A stretch of 64,000 bases of DNA, taken from Cycas panzhihuaensis. Lineage: Eukaryota; Cycadophyta. The position numbers and the translations under genes were made by a program. The notes beneath the pieces were generated by a model. It ran no database searches. It was not told the origin of the DNA and saw only the letters and a list, made by a program, of their open reading frames with translations. Positions 11,930 through 22,799 of the stretch are shown here, piece after piece; the first letter of the stretch is position 1; the number at the start of each line of letters is the position of its first letter. The stretch is taken from assembly GCA_023213395.1 (NCBI GenBank), contig CM041465.1, positions 168,399,741 through 168,463,740 of the forward strand. The letters run 5' to 3'.

Positions 11930-12900
11930 GTGTGGATCATGGAATTACAAATAGAATATATAAAAGATCCTAATATTCAACAACTTATTCAAAGAATTCG
12001 ATAAGAAAAACAAGACAAATTCAAATGGAGAAATGATATTTTATGGTATAAAGGGCAAATATTCTTAGGCATATACTCAATTTTCCATGTCAAGATAATA
12101 AATGAAGTACATAGAGTACCTATAGTAGGACATGAAAGGTTTTATAAAATATATCTTCAAGCCAAACAATCATTTTTCTAGAAAGGAATGAAAGAGAAAA
12201 TTAAGAAATTTGTAACTAAATGCATAGTTTGTTAAGATAATAAATATAAATGTATCACTACTCTTATATTGCTCCAGCCTCTTCCTATTCTAAAACAAAA
12301 ATGAGAAAGCATTAGCATGAATTTTATCACTAGTCTTCCAAACTCAAAAGGGAAATATGCTATTTATATGATTGTGGATCATTTTAAAAAAATTGTTAAT
12401 TTTATACCCATTCAATCTAATTATAAAGCTCAGCAATTGGCTGAAACAAATTCATAAATTATATGGATTTTCATAGACCATTGTTAGTGACAGAGATCCT
12501 AAATTCTTAAGCCATTTCTGGCAAGAAATGTTTCTACAAGTGGGTATAAAATTAAAAATGAGTACTAGTTATCATCCACAAACATATGGACAAACTAAAG
12601 TGGTTAAAAAATGTTTAGAAAATTACTCGCAGAATTATGTAGCAGATAAACAAAATTTGTGAGTCAAATGGCTATATTTAGATGAAGCATGGTATAATTC
12701 TTCTTACCATTCATCAATTAAAATGACCCCATATTAAGCATTGTACAATTATCAACCAACTCAGTTAAAGGATTAGTTAAACAAGGGTAATAAGGTTCCA
12801 TTAATTTATGATTATCTCCAAGAATCACATAGCATAATTCAAATATTAAAGCGACATTTAGAGGAAGCTAGAAATCATATGAAGTAACAAGCCGATAAAC
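11930..12900 (+). pseudogene. chromovirus integrase
   Basis: After RNase H come the HHCC zinc finger (VGHERFYK ... CIVCxDNKYK), then SMNFITSLPNSKGKYAI and MIVDHFKKIVNFIP with the first catalytic Asp region, and [15 protein letters not shown]-like residues in shifted frames near 12540-12600. Multiple frameshifts in the second half. Confidence 0.8.
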
Positions 12901-12989
12901 ACTATACTGAAAGAATATTCAAAGTTAGAGATTAGGTCTATATCAGACTATAACCATAAGAGCAAGCATCATTAAAAAATTCTCAGAAG

Positions 12990-13350
12990 GATAAATTGAG
13001 TCCTTGATTTTATGGGACTTTTTGGGTTAAATAGAAAATTGGAAAAGTGACTTATGCCTTAAAATTTCCAACTTCTAAATTACATAATGTATTTCATGTA
13101 TCATGTCTCAAAAAGAAAATTGAAAATCATGTACAGGTGTAGACAGAATTACCTCTCTTAGATGAAGAAGATAAATTAATCTTATTACCAGAAGCTATCC
13201 TTCAAATTTGAGAATGATGACTGTGATTGAAGACTATTCGAGAATACTTGATCAAATAGAAACAGTTGCCTCTTGAAAATGCTTCCTAGGAGTCCTATGA
13301 TTTTATCAAGCTTCATCCTAATTTGAGAAATGAGAGTTTCATGGGCAAAA
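12990..13350 (+). pseudogene. chromovirus integrase tail with chromodomain-like end
   Basis: LSPxFYGTFWV-like and ALKFPTSKLHNVFHVSCL-like residues close integrase. At about 13215-13350, LKTIREYLIKxKQLPLENAS followed by xESYDFIK matches the chromodomain pattern V-L-I-K-W-K-G-L-P-x-E-x-A-T-W-E; both Trp positions are stops. In chromoviruses this domain guides integration to heterochromatin. Confidence 0.7.
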
Positions 13351-13356
13351 CATATT

Positions 13357-13368
13357 AAGGAGGAGGAA
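13357..13368 (+). other. chromovirus polypurine tract
   Basis: AAGGAGGAGGAA directly before the 3' LTR, the expected plus-strand primer. Confidence 0.85.
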
Positions 13369-13369
13369 T

Positions 13370-13607
13370 TATTATGAACCTCCTTAAGAGATAATTAATC
13401 AATTATATTAATTAAAGGGGTATGTTGAACAACTGTAACTTCTAATGACAAAGAGCTCAATATACCTATAAATGTGGATATCAATATATTATAACCATCA
13501 TTCATCTTTTATCAATCAATATCAATTAATTCTTTTGATTATTCAATGCATTTAAGCATGCATGTATATCTGGATTTCTTCTCCAGTTACAAAATTGGTT
13601 CATAACA
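13370..13607 (+). repeat. chromovirus 3' LTR
   Basis: 238 bp, aligns without gaps to 6463-6700. The first dinucleotide is TA instead of TG; it ends CATAACA. Most differences from the other LTR are G/A or C/T. Confidence 0.9.
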
Positions 13608-15560
13608 TATACTCACTAGAATCTAATCTCCCATGCCCATTCCTAGTTACCACAATCCTTTTTACTAGGATACTCACATTATGTCTACCTCCCCTAACTG
13701 TCAATAATTCAACTCTCTTATAGAAAATTATGAATATTTATAAGTTGAATCTTTTGATACCATTAATGTTATTCACTCACTCACTCCTTCACAACCAACT
13801 ATCCCTAGGTCATCTCTTATTCCATCTATTGAAGCAGGTGATACTAAATCTATTTATTAATAGTCTTGTATTGAATCTCAATCCATATGAGAGGGAACTC
13901 AAGTACCTCTCATTTCTTCTATTCCACTTGATGTTACTCTTTAGGGCCCCACTCAAGAACATTATATTACCTATCATACCTCTACTTCTTATCACTTAGG
14001 TGGAGGATCTTCATCTATTCCTAGACATATCTATCCCTATTCTAGTTCATATATTTCACCATCTAGTAGGCTCACTCCTTCCTATTATACCTATATTCCT
14101 AATCAAACCAATTCTTACACTTTTTCATAATAAAATTCTGTGTAAACTATGAGATCCTCACCTTATTCTTATAAGAGATCTCACCCTAAAACACCTCCTT
14201 ATTCTAGGTGTGTCATTCAAATCTTTCATCCCCACCTAATTATTAATCAACAACAAACCACTAGGTCTATTAATTAGTCTTCTTCATCAGTTATTCCTAA
14301 AATCATTCCTTAATATATTTCACCTCCCCTTCGATACAACTCTTTGTTCCCTAAATATATACCATTCCTTAAACCAATCCTAATGTTAACCCTTTTATAT
14401 GGTTCAATCCTCCACACCCACTATCTACTCATCCCTCTCATCATGATCAATAACCACTTACTCTTCATTCCCTTAATCAATCTCCTTACCTTAACATTCT
14501 TCTATGTTGAGATTTAGAGGACACTTTCTTGACTATATGAGGTCCCATTATCCATAAGAACTTCTCCTTGTATCTGTGCCTCTACTTTTACCTGAAGTAC
14601 CTAAAATTTTACGTGAATCCTTTTAGGATCTTATATCACATATGCAAGTATTTTCATTTGCATGCATCAACTTTTTATCGTATTACAATGTAATGATATA
14701 GATTTTTCTTAAATCACTCCAAGGAAATGCTTTGAAGTGGTTTTATCACCTTCCTTCTACTTAGATTTTCTTCTTTCAATAATTGGTTGACTCTTTTATT
14801 AGTTATTTTGATGTTTTTAGGCCCTTTGAGTCTAGAATTAAAACCTTGTTTATAATTAAGCAAAATCATGATGAATCATCTCGAGACTTTGTTAGGAGAT
14901 TTCAAGATCAAATTCATGTTTGTCATTCTCCCTCATATCAAGTTTTCTTTCTTACCTCTTCACTAAGACTTTAAGGCCCTATATGTATTTGGAAGTCCCA
15001 AAGCTTATCCCTTAATCTTATAAAGAGGCCATTGACAAGTTCTCAACTCTTGAAACTTTTAAAATTCAAGCTGGAATTAAGAAAGTTGGCAAGTCCCTTC
15101 TAACTAAGGAATCAACCTAATTATCTAAACCAACTCATTCTAAGACAACTTATAATCATCTTACTTCATCTATCAGAGCACTTAAGAGAAACATAAACAC
15201 TAAGTTATAAATTGATAACCCTCTTCCTAGTCAATCTAATCAAGAAACTAAAATCATACATCTCATTAAATGAAAGAAGCACCAAAATCCTCTCACTCCT
15301 TCTATAGTGAATAAGACTCAACGGTGTTCATATTACCAAACTAATAATCATCATCAAAGTCAATGTTAAGTTGTGTAATCTATGAATTACAAACCTTAGC
15401 CTTAAATTAATTAAACATCAAAACCTAACTAAGAATAACTTATTCATAAGGATCCATTTCCTTGTCATGAATCTAAAGAACTTAAAGATAAGAATAAAGG
15501 TAAAACTAAGCAAGGTGAAACTAGTGTAGATGAAAGTTTACAATTTGATCTAGTTAAGAA
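13608..15560 (+). pseudogene. Tat element: gag, right half, with zinc knuckle
   Basis: Resumes the Tat body after the chromovirus. The first 900 bases encode, in shifting frames, a Ser/Pro/Tyr/Thr-rich stretch (for example SSSYISPSSRLTPSYYTY). At 14780-14930 the gag core is clear: LVDSFISYFDVFRPFESRIK followed by HDESSRDFVRRFQDQIHV. At 15325-15366 a knuckle reads CSYYQTNNHHQSQC, exact C-x2-C-x4-H-x4-C spacing with the second Cys changed to Tyr. Stops and frameshifts throughout. Confidence 0.75.
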
Positions 15561-15589
15561 CTCAAATACCACACCTAGTATGATAAGTA

Positions 15590-16340
15590 AATGAACCAAT
15601 AATTAGACTCGTCCACCTCACAAAGGTGGAGAAGTAAAGAGAACTGTTAATATGGTTGAGGTCATAAAGAATGTAGGTGCAACTGAATCCCTTGATGATT
15701 TGGCCATTAAAAATCATGATTCTTTGCCTCTTATTCCCCCTCATCATATTTGTTTTAGTCATATTCCTTTAACTTTAAAGGATGGATCTTTCTCTTTGGT
15801 TGAGGAATTAAAGACCATCCCTATAGATATATCAGTTATTATTTTGTTAAAATATTGTCTTAAATAGTGACAGTTATTATTTAATACTTTAAGAGTTTCT
15901 ACTTCTAATATTCCACCTGGTCTTTCTCTCTTTTTTGATCTAGCCACTTTTCCTAATCATCCTAAACATGCCTTTAATGATATCCTACCTTTTTATATCA
16001 AAATATCTAGAGATAACATTAATATATATTGAGTGATTATTGATGAAGGATCATCTATAAACATGATTCCTCTTCGTCTTATTAAATACTTAGAGATTTT
16101 TATCTTTAAACAATGTGAATGGATTTGTTAAGGCCATAATAAGAATGAAAAATTCCCTCTTAATTAGGTTACTCTCCCTTTGACATTAGAAGGGAAAATG
16201 GTCATGGTTAACCTAACCATCATTGATTTGGATCTTGAACATAATATTCTCTTAGGAAGGCCATGTATTGCCTAGATGTCTATTATTTACTCTTTCCTCT
16301 TTGGTGAACTTAGGTTTATCCATGAAAGAAAATTAAATAT
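15590..16340 (+). pseudogene. Tat element: aspartic protease region
   Basis: Around 16000-16080 the frame reads VIIDEGSSINMIPLRLIKYL, matching the retropepsin active site of Tat/Athila elements (V-L-I-D-x-G-S-S-x-N). Downstream, LEHNILLGRPCIA and LRFIHERKLNIM fit the second half of the protease. The forward frame at 15652-15867 (LTLKDGSFSLVEEL) is the linker before it. One stop replaces a Trp/Gln-type codon just before the active site. Confidence 0.75.
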
Positions 16341-17560
16341 CATGAAATAAAAACCAAAACCTATAAAGTAGTTAGTCCTTTTGGATGAAACTATTATAGA
16401 ACTAGGAGACAGTCTAAATTCTTATGAATATTTCTTTCAATCTCTTGGTTTAGGATAATACTTCACTATTGAGACTCTTATTATTTCTAAAATTGAAATC
16501 AAAGGTGTTAATATTATTGAGAAGATAAATTTTGGAGCTAAGTTCTTCACCTCATCCTATTTATATAGAGTTTATTTAGTTTGCATTACATCCTTTCCTT
16601 ATTCTTCTTATTATAGAAGAAATGTTAGAAGATGATAATAAAACCTTTGATGAGTCACCTTCATTGCAAGAAATTATTCCTATTAATTTACCCATGAATA
16701 AACAAAAATTCACACATGCTTTATGTTTACATTTGATCAAAAATACATCTAATAGCCCCACACTAGTAATTCACTTATATAGATGAGTAATGTCATCTCA
16801 TGATTATGTGGCTTCATTTACTACTACTCCTTACTATCGATCTGCTTTATTCATTACATAGCTTAATCAATATAAGAAGAAGCTCTTGTTATATAGACAT
16901 CATGATATTTTGCTCCCTGAATGTAAAACCCCTTAAGCTTCCTCTTCATATAGGTCAAGCTGAGCACACCCTAAGGAGATAAGGGAAGTGAATATAATCT
17001 CCACTATTTTTTTTCCTTCCCAACACTCTTTTTAAAATGCAACCTAATGTCTTGTTCACATATCTCTACCTATGAGTGTTCTTTCAAGTAATCAATCTTG
17101 TTTTGAATGAGTGTTTATTTTAAATTGGGATTTTCCAAATCAAATTACTCCCATTATTTAGTCATCTTAAATTATTGATGTTTTTCCAACTCAATATCAT
17201 CAATCTTCTCATAATTTTCCTCTTATTGAATCCTCATATTGTCTCCTAGTTAAGGCTAAGAATTCTACTCTTGTAGACCTTTATCATTTGGATCATTTTG
17301 AGAATGATGAGGTGATCTTAAAATATTTGGTTAGAGCTTCACCTAATCTTCCCTCTAATCACCACAAGCTATGTTTCACTAAGTAATGACATCATGATTT
17401 GCCATTAGCTAATTTTTATCAATCTTTAGATAATGTTACATATTTTGTAGATCTTGTTCCTCCTCATTTTGAGGAAGGGAATGCTATGCTTGTCATTAAC
17501 ACTATTGATATTGATCTATATCTATAATTAAAGTTGGAGTCAGTTTCTTTCTTGAAGAAG
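16341..17560 (+). pseudogene. Tat element: protease-RT linker
   Basis: Forward frames remain partly open (for example LVDLYHLDHFENDEVILKYL near 17270) but no domain is recognisable. Tat and Athila polyproteins have a long variable linker here. The short reverse-strand frame at 16576-16761 is an antisense shadow. Confidence 0.5.
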
Positions 17561-18340
17561 TCTTACAACTTAAGAACCTTTTATGTGAGTTCAATTTAGT
17601 TTTTTCTTGGGATTATAGTGATATGCACGATCTTCATCTAGATATTGTTATTTATAATGTTGCTATTATCTCAGGTGTTAAGTCTAAATAACAAAAAACA
17701 TTCTCATCTTTCAACTATGATCAAGCAAGAGATTAAGAAGCTTTTAAAAGTCAGTTTTATAGAAAGTATCAATTATCCATAATTGGTTTCTAACATAGTC
17801 CCCATTACTAAGAAGAATGGATCTATTCACAAACGTATCAATTTTCATGATATTAATGATGTGTGTCCCAAAGATAATTTTTTGGTATCAATCTTAGGTC
17901 AAATTTGGGACCAAATGATAAGTTTTTGAAGTTATGTCTCTTATGGATGGATTCTTAAGCTATAATTAAATTCTTATCTCTCTTGAGGATTAACATAAGA
18001 TTGGTTTTACTACTCCCTGGGGGACTTCTATTTATAAAGTTATGCCTTTTGGTTTTAAAAATATTGGATCTATATACCAGTGGGCTATGGTCTTCATTTT
18101 TTATGACTATATTAGTGTTATAGTGGTAGTTTATCTAGATGACATGCTTTCTTTATCACATTGACAATAAGATCATATTCAACATTTACTACTTATCCTT
18201 AAAAGATGTTAGAAGTTTCATCTTTATCTAAATCTAAACAAGTGTATATTTTCTATAACATCAGGGAAAATATTAGGTAATATAGTCTCACTTGATAGTA
18301 TTAGGATTGATCTAAATAAGTTTAAAGCTATCATTAAAAT
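17560..18340 (+). pseudogene. Tat element: reverse transcriptase
   Basis: Starts with FNLVFSWDYSDM (about 17592), the block that precedes Tat/Athila RT (D-V-F-A-W-x-x-x-D-M). Then NIVPITKKNGSIHKRINF, VCPKDNF, GFTTPWGTSIYKVMPFGFKN and the active site VVYLDDMLSLS (about 18125-18155) with both Asp kept. Several stops and frameshifts. Downstream KILGNIVS and IDLNKFKAIIKIP end the domain next to a C-rich insertion. Confidence 0.85.
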
Positions 18341-18345
18341 ACCTT

Positions 18346-18379
18346 CCCCCACCCCCCACCCCCGCGCGACCCACCCCCA
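18346..18379. repeat. C-rich simple sequence between RT and RNase H
   Basis: A run of CCCCCA-type units interrupted by CGCGCGA, in otherwise AT-rich sequence. The G-rich complement has several G5-6 blocks and could form a quadruplex. It interrupts the RT/RNase H connection of the Tat pol. Confidence 0.9.
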
Positions 18380-18389
18380 TAAACATAAA

Positions 18390-18940
18390 AATAAGTAAAG
18401 TCATTCCTCAGAAAGCTTAGTTTCCTTTGATGATTCATTGCTAATTATGATTTAGATGCTAAGCATTTTATAAACCTTTTAAAGAAAGAAGATTCTCTCA
18501 CCTAGACTCCTCATACTCAAGAGTCCTTTAATAAATTGAAACAAGCAATAGTCTATGCTCATGTTCTTACTCCTCTTATATTTGATAAGCCATTTATCTT
18601 ATACATATCTTCTAGTGAAGAATCTTCAACTGATATGCTAGGTTAGGAAGATAACTTCAATAGGGAGTGGGATATCTATTTTATAAGTAGAACATTAGTT
18701 GCAATAGAACTTCACTATCCTCCTATTGAGAAAGAGTGTCTCTCATTAGTTTTTGCTACTAAGAAGTTACCCCATTACCTCTTAGGCAATATTATTTTTC
18801 TCATCATCTAATTTGATCCAATAAAATATCTACTTACTAAAGTTGATTTACTAGTCAATTAGGTAAATAAGCCCTATTATTAAAAGAGTTTGACTTTCAT
18901 ATTATCAATAGAAAATCTAAAAAAGGAATTGTTGTTATTG
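18390..18940 (+). pseudogene. Tat element: RNase H (first, Ty3-type)
   Basis: FNREWDIYFISRTLVAIELH, YPPIEKECLSLVFATKKL and PHYLLGN (about 18655-18790), then FDPIKYLLTK match the Tat/Athila RNase H domain, including the Y-x-x-x-E-K-E-C block. The N-terminal part near 18400-18600 is frameshifted. Confidence 0.82.
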
Positions 18941-19139
18941 AGATGATAGCTGATACACCATTTCATAATCTTTTAAATGAAGTTGTTGATGACAAACTTC
19001 TTAATAAACACATCCTTCAAGTATATGTTGTTCTTTTAAAAGATATATGGTATAAAGAAATTAAATCCTACTTTCACAACCAAGCTTTCTCTTCTTGTTC
19101 GTCTTCAAATAAGAGGAGGAGAATTCAAGTTGTTTCTAG

Positions 19140-19233
19140 CTAATATTTGTTACTTAACAATATTCTTTATAAGCATTCATTCAATGGAATTTTATTAAGG
19201 TGCCTTTTACCTAATGAGGCCTATGTCACTTTA
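19140..19233 (+). pseudogene. Tat element: integrase, N-terminal stub
   Basis: Encodes YLLLNNILYKHSFNGILLRC then LLPNEAYVTL, the start of the Tat/Athila integrase (usual form L-Y-K-R-S-x-x-G-x-L-L-R-C-L). It stops abruptly at the LTR fragment beginning at 19234. Confidence 0.75.
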
Positions 19234-19780
19234 TGTTGGAGTGTAATGTCATCACTCAACTCCCTCTTACCTACCAGGATTATGCACCTCAATTTACACA
19301 TGTGATACTAAAACACATGTAGGTAAGTTAAGGTAAGTTAATGTTAATTTGAGTTAGTTTATTTAAGTTAAGTTACATTATTTTATTATTAATTTGAATT
19401 CATGGGTTGAGGAGTTTTCCTCATCCCCCAAAACTATTTATATTATGGGGTGTACAACCCTGGTGTCTTTAGACACCGCCTCCTTTGAGGATATTTGTCA
19501 TGCTCTCAATAACAATGGATTGAAGACAATGCTATCATGCTCTCATAGTTCATTTGTGCAACATCGATCTATATTGCTATATTGTTACATAGATTTGTAT
19601 TGAATATTTGATGCAATACTGTTATTTTGAATATATTGAAGTTTATTATATCTTCTCCCCTGTTCTCCTTGTGTAGTATATTTCCTTCATTTGGTATCAG
19701 AGCATAGTCCTGCAAACATTATTTCCATCACTTTAGTATTTTTAGAGGATATTTTGGTGGTTAATCCACCACCTAATATA
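19234..19780 (+). mobile_element. LTR + primer site + leader fragment inserted in Tat integrase
   Basis: A 456-bp LTR-like segment (19234-19689) starts TGTTGGAGTGTAATG, ends TTCCTTCA, and is followed by TGGTATCAGAGC at 19692-19703, then about 80 bp of leader. No second LTR or pol follows; the Tat integrase resumes at 19786. The flanks CTTTA (19229-19233) and TTTTA (19781-19785) resemble a target duplication. A GGTGG-TTAAT-CCACC hairpin lies at 19757-19771. Removing the insert joins ...AYVTL to HMGYYWP in frame, with the zinc-finger centre missing. Confidence 0.7.
19692..19703 (+). other. primer-binding site (initiator Met tRNA) of the inserted fragment
   Basis: Exact TGGTATCAGAGC two bases after the CA end of the LTR-like segment. 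Confidence 0.85.
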
Positions 19781-19785
19781 TTTTA

Positions 19786-20775
19786 CATATGGGGTACTAT
19801 TGGCCATCACTATTTAAATATACCCATGTTTATGTTAAAAAATGTGAGAAGTCTCAATCACACACTACTCTTATTCATTAACTTACACAAGGTCTTAAGT
19901 CTAAAATATATCCTTGGCCTTTCTCTCAATGGGGTTTAGACCTTATTTGATAGATTTTCCCTCCATTTTTGAATGGACATAAGTTCATCATTACTTACTG
20001 AGTGTTTTACAAAGTGAAGTGAAGCTATTTCTTTGGTTTCATCTATAAGAAAAATAGTTACTATGTTTATCTTTTAACATATTATTTATAGGTTTGGAGT
20101 GATAAGTATTATCATTATTGATAACAGAACCTCATTCTATAATTCCCATGTGAAAGAATTATGTGAGGAGTTCCATATCACTTATCAACCCTTAGCCCCT
20201 TACCACCCCCAAGTAAATGGCCAAGTAGAAGCATTCAACAAAACATTAGATAAGATTTAGCTAAGAGAATAACCACTTCACATCATGATTAGCATATATA
20301 ATTATTCCTTATGCTATGGGCATCTTGTATACCAATCAGGAATGGCACTGGCATGACTCCATTTACTTTAGTTTATGGTGTTGAGGTTGTTCTACCTTTA
20401 GAAGCAAAGATACCATCTTTACATATTTCTTTAAAAGAGTTCATTGAAGAAGAATTTCAATGAGAAGCTCATATCTTAGAGCTTGAAAGGGTTGATGAGA
20501 CATGATTAACTACATTGTAAAATAATCTTGACTCAAAAGTTAGAGCCCAAGTAGCAGATGATAAATAATTGAGGCCTCATAAAATTTGTATTGAAGACAA
20601 AGTCTTTAAGATTAAATACTTACATGATAGACAATGAAAGTTTGCACCTAAGTGGGTAGGATTATACCTAGTCATTGAAGATTTGAAGAATGGTACCTGC
20701 TACATTTCAACTTTAGAGGGATTAGAGCTCCAAAATCCCATTAATTCACAATTGATGCAAAAGTTTTATGCTTAA
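19786..20775 (+). pseudogene. Tat element: integrase, core and C-terminus
   Basis: YYWPSLFKYTHVYVKKCEKS (about 19795-19860) is the C-x-x-C half of the zinc finger (second Cys changed to Ser). PWPFSQWGLDLI follows with the first catalytic Asp, then EFHITYQPLAPYHPQVNGQV and EAFNKTL (about 20165-20250) carry the catalytic Glu region. GMTPFTLVYGVEVVLPLEAK and, near the end, YISTLEGLELQNPINSQLMQ close the protein as in Tat/Athila. Frameshifts and stops between blocks. Confidence 0.85.
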
Positions 20776-21985
20776 CATTCTTATTCTTTGCAATGAGGGT
20801 AAACTATGGCTCTAAAAATTTTATTACTTGATGAGTTAAAACTAGGTACAATTTCTTCTTTCTTCACTCTTACTATTAATTAAGTTCTTTAAAGTTCTCT
20901 TGTATATGATTTGTTCTTAATGGATATGTGAGACTACTATCCCTTCCATAGGCATAAACTTTGGTCATTAGGTATTCACCTCTATTTTGGATACTCTTAT
21001 TACTCCTTCTCTTAATATTCTCTTCCAGGATTTGAGCTTAGGATAGAAGTTTGGCCCCCAATTTTATATTCAAAGTTGTAACTAGATAGAGAACCTAAGT
21101 CATCAACTTTAGTTGGTACCTAAACTACTTTGTCTTCTCTTGATGTTTGCCTTTTAGTATAGAAGTTTTGATTTATTTATACACTCTTCAAATACATTTA
21201 TTTATGATCCTTGCTATTCTTTACTACACTAATAAAGTTATTACTTATTTTTCTACCTTCTCCATTACACTTAAAGACATCATGCTTTAAAGATCCTTTC
21301 TCTCCCTACAGTTTAATCTTTGAGGAATTTGATTGATAGCCCTCATTGCCTTAGTTTTGTTAAAAAGGGACAATCCTTTCTATATTATGAGAAGGTGCTT
21401 CATGGCTAGGTGAGTCTGTAGTCATGTCTTATATATATTTTCTTCATCTTATCTTAGTGAAGATAGTGTAATGATTGTAGTTAATATGATGAATGAGTAT
21501 CTTCCAAAAAGTAGGTTTAGTGATGCTTGGTTTACCATGAACCTTGTCTAAACTTTCATATGGAATGATTTAGTTATAACTACTAAAAGATTGATATAGA
21601 AAGCAAAAAAATTAAAATTAAAATAAAAAATAAATTAAATTTAAAAAATGGATCAATAAACTTGTGTGTATATTTTTTCCACCTTCTTGTTATCTAAAGT
21701 AAGTTGTACGATGGATTCATCTCCATATATATGTGTTATAGGTTGGGTTCATTTAGGTGCATTAATCATGACCTTTGAATCTAGTTGTTTGGGTCTACCA
21801 TAATCTCAATTGTGATTGAAACTTATTCAACATCATTGTTGTCTTTATTATTAGCCTAGTCATGATCCCACCTTTCTCATTTTATAATCAAAACTACTCC
21901 CCTATTTATTACACCTAATTCCTCATTGATTGATTCCTACTACCTTCCCTTATCGATCACTTAGTCTCTAAGTATTGTTCATTTT
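20776..21985. other. Tat internal spacer, no gene seen
   Basis: AT-rich sequence after the integrase stop. No conserved frame or domain on either strand. TTTGGCCCCCAATTTT near 21050 and short A/T runs near 21600 are the only notable features. Confidence 0.6.
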
Positions 21986-21991
21986 CTTTCC

Positions 21992-22392
21992 ATGGAATTA
22001 AGTATATATGCTAGTGGAGGTCATAGGGGTAACCCAAGACCATCTACTAGTAGATGGGTGATTTATGATCAATTAAGAAACCTTTCTAACTCCACTAGTT
22101 TGTTTCTATCTAGAGTAATGAATAATGAAGTAGAATATACTATAATCATAAGAGCTTTGATAGATGAATTACACTCATATCATAGTCTATAAACCTTTCT
22201 TTTGATTCCCAAGTAATAGTTTATCAATTAGTTGGCATATATCAAGTTCACTCTCATTAACTACTTGCTCTTCATCATAAGGCTTTATTATCATTGTCTT
22301 TCTTTTCATTAGTTAGCATATAATATATCTCACATATTCATAATAATGAAGCTAATTCCTTAATGTCTCATATTCTAAATTGCTACCTCCAG
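21992..22392 (+). pseudogene. second RNase H (archaeal-like type) of the Tat element
   Basis: ATG at 21992 opens MELSIYASGGHRGNPRPSTS, matching the D-G-A-S-x-G-N-P-G-P start of the RNase HI fold. NNEVEYTIIIRAL is the N-N-E-A-E-Y catalytic-Glu block, FDSQVIVYQLVG the D-S-x-x-V-x-x-Q block, and ISHIHNNEANSLMSHIL the C-terminal H-x-x-R-x-x-N-x-x-A-D-x-L block. The first catalytic Asp is Tyr. Plant Tat elements are known to carry such an additional RNase H, usually described next to the first RNase H; here it lies about 1.2 kb after integrase. Confidence 0.75.
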
Positions 22393-22454
22393 TAACTCTT
22401 GCTTTATTCTAGGGGCATCACTTTGAAATGAGTATAAACTATCATGTAAATATT

Positions 22455-22513
22455 AAAAAAAAAAAAAAAAAAGAGGAATAAATACAAAAAGAAAAAAATG
22501 AAAAAAAAAAAAA
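22455..22513. repeat. A-rich low-complexity tract
   Basis: Two A runs of about 18 and 13 bases joined by AAGAGGAATAAATAC and A-rich sequence, after the second RNase H. Confidence 0.9.
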
Positions 22514-22799
22514 TTCATATTTTTTTTATCATTAATCATAACATAGAGCATGTATTTTAAGAATATATCCTAAGATAAGGAAAGGAAAATGGGGAAATAA
22601 GGTTAGAGTTAATAGTTTTATCCATAAATTCATAATCTTTCAATATAAAAATGATAGTATCATATATGTGTGAAAATTAAGTAAGTACATCAACCTATAA
22701 ATACAAGATCATAAGTCACATAGCTTCTTTGGGCATGTATACATCATCATAGCTATACAAACTCTGAAGTCTAATTGCCCATGGAGATCCTACACCTCT

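Larger units (their letters stand above)
6463..13607 (+). mobile_element. Ty3/gypsy chromovirus, nested in the Tat gag region
   Basis: A 7.1-kb element with two 238-bp LTRs (6463-6700, 13370-13607), an initiator-Met primer site at 6703-6714, a polypurine tract at 13357-13368, and gag, protease, RT, RNase H, integrase and a chromodomain-like tail in forward order. The LTRs differ at about 34 of 238 positions by hand count, so the insertion is old. The LTR ends form an 11-bp inverted repeat (TGTTATGAACC / GGTTCATAACA). I found no clear 5-bp target duplication, only a shared TAT. Short LTRs, the tRNA-Met primer site and the chromodomain fit a chromovirus such as the Reina type; the clade is inference. 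Confidence 0.88.

Noticed and set aside
13810-13995. Reverse-strand open stretch inside the Tat gag.
   Set aside because: Antisense shadow of a low-complexity Ser/Pro/Tyr-rich region.
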